A DNA stretch of 43,577 nt from contig CAMKSZ010000002.1 of NCBI GenBank assembly GCA_946415525.1, positions 1-43,577 of the forward strand, given 5' to 3'. This document shows, piece by piece, positions 9,049-18,200 of this stretch. The DNA comes from an uncultured Prevotellaceae bacterium. Lineage in GTDB: Bacteria > Bacteroidota > Bacteroidia > Bacteroidales > Bacteroidaceae. The notes under the pieces were generated by a model that did no database searches, was not told the DNA's origin, and worked only from the letters and a program-made list of their open reading frames with translations. Each line of letters opens with the position of its first letter. The stretch's first letter is position 1. A program made the position numbers and the translations under genes.

Positions 9049-10119
9049 ATGAAGAAGTACAACTTTAACGCTGGACCATCCATCCTCCCCAGAGAGGTCA
9101 TCGAGAAAACGGCTCAGCAAATTTTAGACTTCAACGGCAGCGGCCTGTCGCTTGCTGAAATTAGCCACAGGGCCAAAGATTTCCAACCTGTAGTCGATGA
9201 GGCGGTGGCTCTTATCAAAGAGTTGCTCCAAGTGCCAGAGGGCTACTCTGTTATCTTCCTCGGCGGCGGCGCTTCGCTCGAGTTCTGCATGGTTCCTTAC
9301 AATTTCCTCATCAAAAAGGCCGCTTATCTCAATACCGGCACATGGGCCAAGAAAGCCATGAAGGAAGCCAAACTCTTCGGCGAGGTCGTTGAGGTGGCTT
9401 CGTCGGCAGATGCCAACTACACCTTCATTCCGAAGGGATGGGAGTGCCCTGCCGATGCCGACTATCTGCATATCACTACCAACAATACCATCTATGGCAC
9501 GGAAATCCGCAAGGACCTGGATGTCAACGTGAGGCTCATCGCCGATATGTCGTCCGACATCTTCAGCCGTCCCATCGACGTGGCCAAGTATGACTGCATC
9601 TATGCCGGTGCACAGAAAAACCTTGCCATGGCTGGCGTCACCCTCATCATCCTCAAGGACGACACCTTAGGGAAGGCTCCTCGCCAGATTCCCACCATGC
9701 TCGACTACCGCACACACGTCGAGAAGGGCTCTATGTTCAACACACCGCCGGTGGTGCCCATCTACAGCGCCCTCGAGACGCTGCGCTGGTTGAAGGCCAA
9801 GGGTGGCGTCGAGGCTATGGACAAACTCGCCAAGCAGCGTGCTGAAATCGTCTATGGCGAAATCGACCGCAACAAACTCTTCCGTGGCACCGTCACCGAC
9901 GTCGAGGACCGTTCGCTCATGAACATCTGCTTCGTGATGGCCGACGAGTACAAGGAGTTGGAGAAACCGTTCCTCGAGTATGCCACCGCCCAGGGCATGG
10001 TGGGCATCAAGGGACACCGCTCCGTTGGCGGATTCCGCGCAAGTTGCTACAACGCACAGACCATCGAGGGCGTCGAGGCGCTCGTGAAGTGCATGAAGGA
10101 GTTTGAGGCTAAAAACTAA
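9049..10119 (+). CDS. serC: Phosphoserine aminotransferase SerC
   Basis: SerC is the PLP enzyme that transfers an amino group from glutamate to 3-phosphohydroxypyruvate, the second step of serine synthesis (it also serves PLP synthesis in some bacteria). The 356-residue length is normal. Visible marks are the N-terminal [12 protein letters not shown], the phosphate/PLP-cradling GGGASLEF block, and the Schiff-base Lys in [11 protein letters not shown]. serA begins 6 nt after its stop, placing the first two serine-pathway enzymes in one transcript. A separate phosphoserine phosphatase is not in the window. Confidence 0.97.
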   Translation: MKKYNFNAGPSILPREVIEKTAQQILDFNGSGLSLAEISHRAKDFQPVVDEAVALIKELLQVPEGYSVIFLGGGASLEFCMVPYNFLIKKAAYLNTGTWAKKAMKEAKLFGEVVEVASSADANYTFIPKGWECPADADYLHITTNNTIYGTEIRKDLDVNVRLIADMSSDIFSRPIDVAKYDCIYAGAQKNLAMAGVTLIILKDDTLGKAPRQIPTMLDYRTHVEKGSMFNTPPVVPIYSALETLRWLKAKGGVEAMDKLAKQRAEIVYGEIDRNKLFRGTVTDVEDRSLMNICFVMADEYKELEKPFLEYATAQGMVGIKGHRSVGGFRASCYNAQTIEGVEALVKCMKEFEAKN

Positions 10120-10125
10120 CGAGAC

Positions 10126-11043
10126 ATGAAAGTATTAGTCGCTACAGAGAAACCTTTCGCAGCCGCTGCTGTGGAGGGCATCCGCAAGGAAGTGGAAGCA
10201 GCAGGACACCAACTGATGCTGCTCGAGAAATACACTGAGAAGGCACAACTGCTGGAGGCCGTTGCCGATGCCGACGCGCTCATCATCCGTTCCGACAAGG
10301 TGGATGCCGAGGTGCTCGACGCTGCCAAGAACTTGAAAATCGTGGTGAGGGCAGGTGCCGGCTACGACAACATCGACCTTGCCGCCGCTACGGCACACAA
10401 GGTGGTGGCTGAGAACACGCCCGGACAGAATGCCAACGCCGTGGCTGAACTGGTGTTCGGACTCTTGGTGATGGCTGTCAGGGGATTCTACAACGGCAAG
10501 TCAGGCTCTGAACTCCTGGGCAAGAAATTGGGCATCCTCGCTTTCGGCAATGTCGGACGCAATGTCGCCCGCATCGCCAAGGGCTTCGGCATGGAGGTCT
10601 ATGCCTATGATGCCTATTGCCCTGCCGACGTTATCGAGGCTGCTGGCGTGCACGCTGTGGCTGGACAGGATGAACTCTTCGAGCAGTGCGACATCGTGTC
10701 GCTGCACATCCCCGCCACGCCCGAGACGAAGGAGAGCATCAACTACGCTCTCGTCGGAAAGATGAAGAAGGGTGGCATATTGGTCAACACTGCCCGCAAG
10801 GAGGTCATCGACGAACCGGGACTCCTCAAACTTATGGCTGAGCGCACCGACATCAAGTTCGTCACCGACATCAAGCCGGATGCCGACGCTGAATTTGCAC
10901 AGTTCGAGGGGCGTTATTTCTCCACACCCAAGAAGATGGGAGCGCAGACGGCTGAGGCGAACATCAATGCGGGCATTGCTGCTGCCAAGCAAATCAATGC
11001 CTTCTTCGCAGACGGATGCACAAAATTCCAAGTCAATAAGTAA
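10126..11043 (+). CDS. serA: D-3-phosphoglycerate dehydrogenase, short ACT-less type
   Basis: Catalyses NAD-dependent oxidation of 3-phosphoglycerate, committing carbon to serine. At 305 residues it has the catalytic and Rossmann domains only and no C-terminal ACT or ASB domain, so serine feedback through ACT is not expected. Visible are the substrate loop RAGAGYDNID, the NAD-binding core LGILAFGNVGRNVARIAKG, and the catalytic Arg region NTARKEVID. The His normally found in the TPHxG motif is replaced: here the segment reads STPKKMGAQTAEA, with Lys269 in its place. The location after serC (6 nt) fixes the role. A strong hairpin follows. Confidence 0.93.
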   Translation: MKVLVATEKPFAAAAVEGIRKEVEAAGHQLMLLEKYTEKAQLLEAVADADALIIRSDKVDAEVLDAAKNLKIVVRAGAGYDNIDLAAATAHKVVAENTPGQNANAVAELVFGLLVMAVRGFYNGKSGSELLGKKLGILAFGNVGRNVARIAKGFGMEVYAYDAYCPADVIEAAGVHAVAGQDELFEQCDIVSLHIPATPETKESINYALVGKMKKGGILVNTARKEVIDEPGLLKLMAERTDIKFVTDIKPDADAEFAQFEGRYFSTPKKMGAQTAEANINAGIAAAKQINAFFADGCTKFQVNK

Positions 11044-11052
11044 AAAACTTCG

Positions 11053-11090
11053 TTCATGGAGACGCAATAAAATGCGTCTCCATGAATTTT
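11053..11090 (+). terminator. Rho-independent terminator after serA
   Basis: A 14-bp perfect stem TTCATGGAGACGCA / TGCGTCTCCATGAA with a 6-nt ATAAAA loop, followed by TTTT. It ends 12 nt after the serA stop. No good promoter is visible between it and the DUF1015 gene, so read-through is likely. Confidence 0.8.
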
Positions 11091-11151
11091 CGTATGTATG
11101 GCAGGCCACTGCCGCTCAACACCAACCTGTTAACTAATTAATCTCCAAACT

Positions 11152-12399
11152 ATGGCTAAAGTTAAACCTTTCAAGGGCGTACGCCCGCCACGCGACTTAG
11201 TGGAAAAGGTGGAGTCGAGGCCCTACGACGTGCTCAATTCCGAGGAGGCACGCGAGGAGGCCGGCGACAATGAAATGAGTCTCTATCACATCATCAAACC
11301 CGAAATCGACTTCGAACCGGGCACAAGCGAATACGACCCCAAGGTGTATGTACGGGCTGCCGAGAATTTCAAGAAATTCCAGGAGAAGGGTTGGCTGGTG
11401 CAGGACGAGGAGGAGCACTACTACATCTATGCGCAGACCATGAACGGGAAAACGCAATACGGGCTCGTCGTGGCCGCCAACGTCGACGACTACATGCAGG
11501 GACGCATCCGCAAGCACGAACTGACGCGGCGCGACAAGGAGGAGGACCGTATGAAGCATGTGCGCGTCAACGACGCCAACATCGAACCGGTGTTCTTCGC
11601 CTATCCCGACAACGAAGTGCTCGACAGGGTCATCAGCCGATATGCCGAGACTGAGCCGGAATATGACTTCATCGCACCCATCGATGGCTTCCGTCATCAG
11701 TTCTGGGTGATTTCCGACCAAGACGACATGGATGTCATCACCAGGGAGTTTGCAAAAATGCCCTATCTCTATATCGCCGACGGGCATCACCGCTCTGCCG
11801 CCGCCGCTCTCGTGGGGGCTGAGAAGCAAAAGCAGAACCCAGGGCATAAAGGCGACGAGGAGTACAACTATTTCATGGCGGTGTGCTTCCAGGCTTCGCA
11901 ACTCACCATCCTCGACTACAACCGTGTGGTGAAGGACCTCAACGGACTTTCTTCGGAGGAGTTCCTGCAGGCTCTCCACAAGCATTTCACCGTCGATGAC
12001 ATGGGCACCGACATCTATAAGCCGCAGCAGTTGCATGAGTTTTCCTTGTATCTCGACGGGCATTGGTATCGGCTGAGGGCGCTGCCGGGGTCGTACGACA
12101 ATGAAGACCCCATCGGTGTACTCGATGTCGATATCTCTTCAAGGCTCATCCTCGACGAAATACTCGGCATCACCGACTTGCGTAGTTCCAAGCGCATCGA
12201 CTTCGTCGGCGGACTGCGCGGACTGGGTGAACTCAAAAGGAGGGTCGATAGCGGCGAGATGCGCATCGCGCTCGCTCTCTATCCCGTCTCGATGAAGCAA
12301 ATCATGGACATCGCAGATACGGGAAACATCATGCCGCCAAAGGCCACATGGTTTGAACCCAAACTCAGGTCCGGACTTGTCATCCACAAACTTTCCTGA
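11152..12399 (+). CDS. DUF1015 family protein
   Basis: A 415-residue cytoplasmic protein of the DUF1015 family, recognised by the N-terminal PFKGVRPPRD...RPYDVLN block and the central YIADGHHRSAAAALVGAE motif. The family has no settled biochemical function to my knowledge, but it is repeatedly found beside serine-pathway genes. Here it follows serC-serA, which supports a link to serine/one-carbon metabolism by association only. It ends TGATG, so its stop overlaps the ATG of the YigZ gene by one base and the two are translationally coupled. Length is normal and no key motif is broken. Confidence 0.9.
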   Translation: MAKVKPFKGVRPPRDLVEKVESRPYDVLNSEEAREEAGDNEMSLYHIIKPEIDFEPGTSEYDPKVYVRAAENFKKFQEKGWLVQDEEEHYYIYAQTMNGKTQYGLVVAANVDDYMQGRIRKHELTRRDKEEDRMKHVRVNDANIEPVFFAYPDNEVLDRVISRYAETEPEYDFIAPIDGFRHQFWVISDQDDMDVITREFAKMPYLYIADGHHRSAAAALVGAEKQKQNPGHKGDEEYNYFMAVCFQASQLTILDYNRVVKDLNGLSSEEFLQALHKHFTVDDMGTDIYKPQQLHEFSLYLDGHWYRLRALPGSYDNEDPIGVLDVDISSRLILDEILGITDLRSSKRIDFVGGLRGLGELKRRVDSGEMRIALALYPVSMKQIMDIADTGNIMPPKATWFEPKLRSGLVIHKLS

Positions 12400-12986
12400 T
12401 GGACGACGAGTTCTTGACCATCACCGACAGCGTAGGCGAGGGATACTATACCGAAAAAAGGAGCAAGTTTCTCGCCTACGCTCATCATGTCGCCTCGGTC
12501 GAGGAGGTGAAGGACATCGTGGCTGATTATCGCTCGCGCTACTACGACGCCCGCCATGTGTGCTATGCCTACATGCTCGGACCCGACCGTAAGGATTTCA
12601 GGGCCAACGATGACGGGGAGCCGAGCAGTACGGCGGGAAAGCCCATCCTCGGACAAATCAACAGCCTGGGACTCACCGACATACTCGTCGTGGTGGTGAG
12701 ATACTACGGTGGCGTCAATTTGGGGACCGGCGGACTGATTGTGGCCTACCGCACGGCGGCTGCCGATGCATTGGCGCACTGTAAGGTGGTGTCGCGCCTC
12801 GTGGAAGAAACCATCACCTACGATTTCCCTTATGTGATGATGAACGATGTCATGAGAGTGGTCAAGGAACTTTCCCCGCGCATCGTCGCGCAGACTTTCG
12901 ACAATGCCTGCTCCATCACCCTTGCCATCCGTCGCTCCGAAGCCGACAACCTGCGCAACAGACTGCAGAAACTTTCTTTTGAATAA
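12399..12986 (+). CDS. YigZ/IMPACT-family protein
   Basis: A 195-residue protein of the YigZ/IMPACT (UPF0029) family. The N-terminal IMPACT domain (about 1-130) shows KRSKFLAYAHHV, the DDGEPSSTAGKPIL block and the diagnostic RYYGGVNLGTGGLIVAY. A smaller C-terminal ferredoxin-like domain follows (about 135-195). IMPACT proteins are tied to translation control in eukaryotes and YigZ to a nucleic-acid or ribosome-related role in bacteria; the precise reaction is unknown. The ATG shares its A with the DUF1015 stop. The next gene has its own -7 box, so this is probably the end of the serC unit. Confidence 0.92.
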   Translation: MDDEFLTITDSVGEGYYTEKRSKFLAYAHHVASVEEVKDIVADYRSRYYDARHVCYAYMLGPDRKDFRANDDGEPSSTAGKPILGQINSLGLTDILVVVVRYYGGVNLGTGGLIVAYRTAAADALAHCKVVSRLVEETITYDFPYVMMNDVMRVVKELSPRIVAQTFDNACSITLAIRRSEADNLRNRLQKLSFE

Positions 12987-13012
12987 GGGGGGCGTATTTC
13001 GAAAAAAATGGT

Positions 13013-13020
13013 TATATTTG
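13013..13020 (+). promoter_or_regulatory. -7 box upstream of the GH43 gene
   Basis: TATATTTG is a perfect TAnnTTTG match. No TTTG lies 19-21 bp upstream (the nearest is at 12978-12981, 31 bp away), so the promoter may be weak or need an activator. Leader to the ATG at 13054 is about 30 nt. Confidence 0.55.
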
Positions 13021-13053
13021 CAAGGAAAATTACATTTACTAAAGGAAATCGAC

Positions 13054-15045
13054 ATGGAAAAAGGAAAAATCTTGCTGATAACGCTTTTCGTGGCTTCACT
13101 CGCCATTCCGAGCATGGGGGGGGACAAGAAGAAAACAGCCACCCAAGTGCCACAAGATCCCAACGAGATGGTGGCGTATCTCTTCACTTATTTCAATAGC
13201 AACGACCCTAAAGACGAGCAAATCTGCTATGCGTTGAGCGACGATGGCTACAACTTCACGCCGCTCAACCATGGCGCTCCTGTCATTAGCAGCGATACCA
13301 TTGCGCTGACTCAGTGCGTGCGCGACCCTCACATCCTGAGATGTGAGGACGGCAAGACGTTCTACATGGTGGCCACCGACATGCGCTCCAGCCTCGGATG
13401 GTCGAGCAACAGGGGCATGGTGCTCCTCAAATCGACCGACCTCGTCAACTGGCAGCACTCGACGGTCAATTTCCCGACTCGCTATACCAAGGCGTGGAAG
13501 AACGTCATTCGGGTATGGGCGCCGGAGACCATCTACGACCACAAGGCGGGCAAATACATGGTGTTCTACTCGCTACGCACAAGCGACCCTGGTTCCTTCG
13601 ACAAAATCTACTACCAGTATGCCAACGAAGACTTCACCGACCTGGAGGGGGAACCGCGATGGCTCTTCGATGCGGGCAATGCCACCATCGACGGCGACAT
13701 CGTCTTCAACGACCAGGACCAACTCTACCACCTCTTCTATAAGCAGGAGTCGGGTAGGGGCATCTACCAGGCGGTGGCGAAGCAACTCACCGACAAATGG
13801 CAGATGCTGCCCGGAAATGTGGAGCAAACCAAGGAGGCGGTAGAGGGCGTAGGTGTCTGCAAGGCCATCGACGGGAAGTCGTGGATTATCATGTACGACT
13901 GCTATGGCAACGGACATTACCAGTTCTGCCGCTCGCAGGATTTGAAGTCTTTCCAGTTTGTACAGAACACGGAGACGAAGGGTAAGTTCACTCCGCGCCA
14001 TGGCACCATCATCCCCATCACAAGGGCGGAGAAGGAACGGCTGCTGCGTGAGTTCGGCAACCATCACCAGCCCATCCTCCCGGGATTCCATGCCGACCCT
14101 GAAGTGCTCTATTCAAAGCAGACCAAGAAATACTACATCTACAGCACCACCGACGGCACGCCGGGGTGGGGCGGGCACGATTTCAGTGTCTTCTCATCGA
14201 CCGACCTCATCAACTGGACCGACGAGGGCAAGATGCTTGACGTGAAGGGCGACCAGGTGAAATGGGCGACGGGCAATGCCTGGGCTCCTTGCATCGAAGA
14301 GGTTAAACAGAAAGATGGTTCCTATAAATACTATTTCTATTTCTCGGCTCACAACCCGAAGACCAACCGCAAGGAGATTGGGGTGGCGGTGAGCAACACG
14401 CCTACAGGACCTTTCGTCGATTCGGGGGCGCCCATCATCACCGATGCCGACCGACCGGCTGAGGCGCATGGCGGACAGGCCATCGACGTGGACGTGTTCA
14501 CCGACCCGCGCTCCGGCAAGCATTACCTCTACTGGGGCAATGGCTTCATGGCGGGAGCGGAACTCAACGACGACATGCTCAGCGTGAAAAAGGAGACCAT
14601 CACACACATGACGCCGAAAGGGGGCAACCTTCAAACATGGGCGTTCCGCGAGGGGGCGTACGTGTTCTACCGCAAGGGCACCTATTATTTCCTTTGGTCG
14701 GTGGACGACACGGGGTCGCCCAACTACCATGTGTGCTATGGCACCAGCAAGCATCCCTTGGGCCCCATACAGATAGACGAGCAAAACTACAGGGTTATCC
14801 AGCAGAAACCCGAGGACAAAATCTATGGCACTGCACACAACTCCATCCTGCAGATTCCCGGACGTGACGAATGGTATATCGTCTATCATCGCATCAACAA
14901 GAATTTTGTCGATAAGAAACTGGGTGGCGGCGTGCCGGGGACGCACCGTGAGGTGTGCATCGACCGTCTGACCTTCGACAAGCAGGGGCGCATCGTCCCT
15001 GTCACCCCCACGCTCGACGGGCCGGCTCCTCTGGGGACGAAATAA
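13054..15045 (+). CDS. Exported glycosidase with two GH43-like domains
   Basis: A 663-residue exported protein; ATG 13054 starts a signal peptide (MEKGKILLITLFVASLAIPS), whereas the track start at 12904 lies inside yigZ. It holds two five-bladed-propeller GH43-like domains. Domain 1 (about 40-335) has candidate Asp91 (VRDPHIL), Asp213 (TIDGDIVF) and Glu264 (AVEGVGV). Domain 2 (about 340-650) has Asp348 (FHADPEV), Asp478 (QAIDVDVF) and Glu533 (FREGAYVF). The family cleaves arabinose- and xylose-containing plant polysaccharides (arabinofuranosidase, xylosidase, arabinanase); which one cannot be told. Both halves keep a plausible base/modulator/acid triad, so both could be active. No SusC/D pair is adjacent. 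TamL follows by 6-45 nt. Confidence 0.88.
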   Translation: MEKGKILLITLFVASLAIPSMGGDKKKTATQVPQDPNEMVAYLFTYFNSNDPKDEQICYALSDDGYNFTPLNHGAPVISSDTIALTQCVRDPHILRCEDGKTFYMVATDMRSSLGWSSNRGMVLLKSTDLVNWQHSTVNFPTRYTKAWKNVIRVWAPETIYDHKAGKYMVFYSLRTSDPGSFDKIYYQYANEDFTDLEGEPRWLFDAGNATIDGDIVFNDQDQLYHLFYKQESGRGIYQAVAKQLTDKWQMLPGNVEQTKEAVEGVGVCKAIDGKSWIIMYDCYGNGHYQFCRSQDLKSFQFVQNTETKGKFTPRHGTIIPITRAEKERLLREFGNHHQPILPGFHADPEVLYSKQTKKYYIYSTTDGTPGWGGHDFSVFSSTDLINWTDEGKMLDVKGDQVKWATGNAWAPCIEEVKQKDGSYKYYFYFSAHNPKTNRKEIGVAVSNTPTGPFVDSGAPIITDADRPAEAHGGQAIDVDVFTDPRSGKHYLYWGNGFMAGAELNDDMLSVKKETITHMTPKGGNLQTWAFREGAYVFYRKGTYYFLWSVDDTGSPNYHVCYGTSKHPLGPIQIDEQNYRVIQQKPEDKIYGTAHNSILQIPGRDEWYIVYHRINKNFVDKKLGGGVPGTHREVCIDRLTFDKQGRIVPVTPTLDGPAPLGTK

Positions 15046-15090
15046 GCGGAAATGGAGAATTTGCGCATCTTACTCTACAAACTGTTCTCG

Positions 15091-17313
15091 ATGGCCAGAC
15101 GGAGGACTGTCGGCTGGCGGGGCATGACAATGATGGCGATGATGGTCGCCATCATTTCGGCATGCTCTTCCACCAAGTACATCCCCGACAACCAGTACCT
15201 CCTCCAAGGGGTGACCATCACTACCGACGACAAGGAGTTTGATGCCGATGCCCTGAGGCAATATGTCCGCCAAAAAGGCAACTCCCGCTGGTTCTCCCTC
15301 TTCAAGATTCCTTTGGGACTGTATTCTCTGGCGGGCAACGACTCGGCGAAATGGATTAACCGCACCTTGCGTAATATCGGCGAAAAACCTGTGCTATACG
15401 ACACCCTGCAGGCACAACTCACCTGCAAAGACTTGCTCACTGCCATGCAGAACATGGGGTATATGAATGCGAGGGTGGACCACCAAGTAAAGGTGCACGG
15501 GAAAAAACTCAAGGCCATCTACAACCTTCATCCTGGCAAAACCTTTGTCATCCGCAACATGCGATACGACATACAGGACGAGGCCATCGCCAATATCCTC
15601 ACCGAGAACGACTCTGCCGCTCTCCGGCTCCATGGCGGGTCGCCCTTCACCATCAACGGACTCGACCGTGAGCGGGCGCGTATCACCGCTCTGTTGATGG
15701 ACAGGGGCTACTATCGGTTCCACAAGGAGTTCATCCGCTTCGAGGCGGACACCATGAAGGGCAGCCGGTTGGTCGATGTGACGATGCACTTGATGAAATA
15801 TCGCTCGCACGGCGGGGCGCCGGAGACGGAGCATCCATGCTATGTGGTGAGGGACGTGCGCTTCGTTTGCACCGACACGGCGACGGCGCACATCCGAAAA
15901 GGGGTGCTTGAGAACAACTGTGTCGTGGAGGAGGGGAAGCCTTACAAGGCTTCGGCTGTACAGCGTACCTACAACAATTTCAGTCGATTGCATGCTATCA
16001 AGTATGCCAACCTGAGGTTCACCGAACTCCCCGATTCGGGAATCCTGGACTGTATGTTGCAATATGGCGTCAACAAGCCGAGCACCATCATCTTCCAGCC
16101 TGAGGGTACCAATACGGCGGGCGACTTGGGGGCGGCGGTCTCGCTTACCTACCAGAACAGGAACATCTTCCACGGTTCGGAGATGCTGTCGGTGCAGTTG
16201 CGTGGCGCTTTCGAGGCCATCACAGGACTGGAGGGCTACCAGAACGAGGACTATATGGAATATGGCATTGAGTCGAAACTTTCTTTCCCAAGGTTCGTCG
16301 CTCCTTTCTTGTCGAGAGATTTCAAGCGCACCTCCAATGCCACTTCGGAACTTTCGGTGAGTTACAACATGCAGAACAGGCCGGAGTTCCATAGGCGCGT
16401 GTTCTCTGCCGGATGGCGCTATAGATGGGCAAAACCGGGGGGACGATGGACCTACAAGATTGACGCCATCGACCTCAACTACATCTACATGCCGTGGATG
16501 TCGGAAACATTCAAGCACGATTACATCGAAAGTGCCAGCAACCGAAATGCCATCCTCAGGTACAACTACGAGGACCTCTTCGTCTTGAGGTCGGGGGCGG
16601 GACTGACTTACAATGATGGCGAGAGTGCCGTCAAGGCTAATGTGGAAATGGGCGGCAACTTGCTCGAAGCCGCGGCGGCTTTGTTCAAGTTCAACAAAAA
16701 CAGCCAAGATCAGTACACCCTTTTCAATATCGCTTTCGCGCAGTATGTGAAGGGCGACTTCGACTTCACGCACGTCTTCACTTTCGACGAGCGCAACACC
16801 TTGGTGATGCACGCTGGTTTCGGACTGGCTTACCCCTATGGCAACAGCCGTGTGCTGCCTTTCGAGAAAAGGTATTTCTCGGGAGGTGCCAACTCGGTGA
16901 GGGGATGGAGCGTCAGGGGACTCGGACCGGGGTCTTACAAAGGGTACAACGGCGCCATCGACTTCATCAACCAGACGGGTGACATGAAACTCGACCTCAA
17001 TGTGGAATACCGCACCCACCTCTTCTGGAAATTGAACGGCGCTTTCTTCATCGATGCCGGAAATATCTGGACGCTCAGAAACTATGAGGAGCAACCGGGC
17101 GGACAGTTCAAACTCGACGAATTCTACAAGCAGTTGGCTGCGGCTTACGGACTGGGCGTACGCCTCAATTTCGACTATTTCATCCTCCGTTTCGACATGG
17201 GCATGAAGGCGGTCAATCCCGCATATACCAACAGCCGTGAGCATTTCCCCATCACCCACCCGCGCTTGGGGCGTGACTTCTCTTTCCATTTCGCGGTGGG
17301 TATGCCTTTCTAA
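15091..17313 (+). CDS. tamL: TamL-type outer-membrane assembly lipoprotein (Omp85/BamA superfamily)
   Basis: TamL is the Bacteroidetes TamA-like Omp85 protein that works with TamB in outer-membrane protein or lipid assembly. The product has a lipoprotein signal with lipobox IISAC followed by SSTKYIPDNQYLL, the usual TamL start. POTRA-type repeats follow (about 40-330), then a 16-strand barrel with the conserved VRGW turn (ANSVRGWSVRGLGPG) and a C-terminal strand ending GMPF. ATG 15091 gives a 25-residue lipoprotein signal; 15052 would leave an over-long n-region but sits 6 nt after the GH43 stop. No tamB-like gene is in the window. Family call is firm; the start is open. Confidence 0.9.
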   Translation: MARRRTVGWRGMTMMAMMVAIISACSSTKYIPDNQYLLQGVTITTDDKEFDADALRQYVRQKGNSRWFSLFKIPLGLYSLAGNDSAKWINRTLRNIGEKPVLYDTLQAQLTCKDLLTAMQNMGYMNARVDHQVKVHGKKLKAIYNLHPGKTFVIRNMRYDIQDEAIANILTENDSAALRLHGGSPFTINGLDRERARITALLMDRGYYRFHKEFIRFEADTMKGSRLVDVTMHLMKYRSHGGAPETEHPCYVVRDVRFVCTDTATAHIRKGVLENNCVVEEGKPYKASAVQRTYNNFSRLHAIKYANLRFTELPDSGILDCMLQYGVNKPSTIIFQPEGTNTAGDLGAAVSLTYQNRNIFHGSEMLSVQLRGAFEAITGLEGYQNEDYMEYGIESKLSFPRFVAPFLSRDFKRTSNATSELSVSYNMQNRPEFHRRVFSAGWRYRWAKPGGRWTYKIDAIDLNYIYMPWMSETFKHDYIESASNRNAILRYNYEDLFVLRSGAGLTYNDGESAVKANVEMGGNLLEAAAALFKFNKNSQDQYTLFNIAFAQYVKGDFDFTHVFTFDERNTLVMHAGFGLAYPYGNSRVLPFEKRYFSGGANSVRGWSVRGLGPGSYKGYNGAIDFINQTGDMKLDLNVEYRTHLFWKLNGAFFIDAGNIWTLRNYEEQPGGQFKLDEFYKQLAAAYGLGVRLNFDYFILRFDMGMKAVNPAYTNSREHFPITHPRLGRDFSFHFAVGMPF

Positions 17314-17359
17314 TGATTCATCTGAAGATTGAGTTTTTTCTGATAAAGAAAGGAAAATA

Positions 17360-17391
17360 TTTGGGGAGCACGCCTTTTTTTGCTATATTTG
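17360..17391 (+). promoter_or_regulatory. Promoter of the WalJ-like gene (-33/-7), abutting its start codon
   Basis: TTTG at 17360-17363 and TATATTTG at 17384-17391 with 20 bp spacing, an ideal match. Transcription would start about 17395-17398 while the ATG is at 17397 or 17400, so the mRNA may be leaderless. Confidence 0.8.
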
Positions 17392-17396
17392 CAGCC

Positions 17397-18200
17397 ATGA
17401 TGAACTTTATCTCTCTTGGAAGTGGGAGCAGTGGCAACTGCTATTGTATCTTTACGGAGAACACCGGCCTGATGATCGATGTGGGGCTGGGGGTGAGGAC
17501 ATTGAAGAAACTTTTCAATGAATATGGCCTCTCGTTCTCCAAGATTAATGCCGTGCTGCTCACACACGACCATGCCGACCATGTCAAGTCGGTGGGGAGT
17601 TTGAGTCATGACCTTTCCGTTCCTGTCTATTCCACCAAAAAGGTGCATGCCGGCGTGCGCAACAACTATTGCGTGAGGCAGAAGGTGGCGTCGGGTTACG
17701 AAAGGTATTTGGAAAAGAACAAGACCGTCGCTATTGGTGATTTGCAAATCACGCCTTTCGACGTGCCACACGATAGCGCCGACAACGTGGGTTATATGAT
17801 TACGCACGAAGGCGTCAATTTCTGCCTTATCACCGACGCCGGCCATGTCACCGACGAGATGAAGTCTTTCATTCAGAAGGCGAATTACTTGGTGTTGGAG
17901 GCGAATTACGACGAGGAAATGCTTAGGGTGGGCACCTATCCGGAGCATCTCAAGGTGAGAATCAGTGGGGAAAATGGCCATTTGAGCAACAAGATGTGCG
18001 GAATGGTGCTGGCCGAGAACGCCACGCCGGCACTCAAGCATGTATGGCTGTGCCACCTCAGCGAAGAGAACAACCACCCCGAGTTGGCGCGCATCACCGT
18101 GGAGCAGGTGCTCCGTCAGCATGGCATCGCACCCGGCAAGGATTTCCTGGTGGAAATCCTGAAACGGAAGACACCGTCGGGACTTTACGATTTGGAATAG
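17397..18200 (+). CDS. WalJ/YycJ-like MBL-fold hydrolase
   Basis: A 267-residue cytoplasmic metallo-beta-lactamase-fold protein. Motif 2 reads LLTHDHADHVKS (two-metal HxHxDH), preceded by SLGSGSSGNCYCI, the hallmark start of the WalJ/YycJ subgroup. Further metal ligands lie in CLITDAGHVTDE and in VWLCHLSEENNH. Members are linked to cell-wall/division control or DNA repair coordination in Firmicutes; the substrate is unknown, probably a nucleic acid. The track start at 17313 is upstream of the promoter; ATG 17397 (or 17400) fits. Its 3' end overlaps the minus-strand hypothetical gene by 16 bp. Confidence 0.92.
   Translation: MMNFISLGSGSSGNCYCIFTENTGLMIDVGLGVRTLKKLFNEYGLSFSKINAVLLTHDHADHVKSVGSLSHDLSVPVYSTKKVHAGVRNNYCVRQKVASGYERYLEKNKTVAIGDLQITPFDVPHDSADNVGYMITHEGVNFCLITDAGHVTDEMKSFIQKANYLVLEANYDEEMLRVGTYPEHLKVRISGENGHLSNKMCGMVLAENATPALKHVWLCHLSEENNHPELARITVEQVLRQHGIAPGKDFLVEILKRKTPSGLYDLE

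Noticed and set aside
15394-17289. 631-codon minus-strand ORF opposite tamL
   Set aside because: Antisense shadow of a clearly identified Omp85-family gene.
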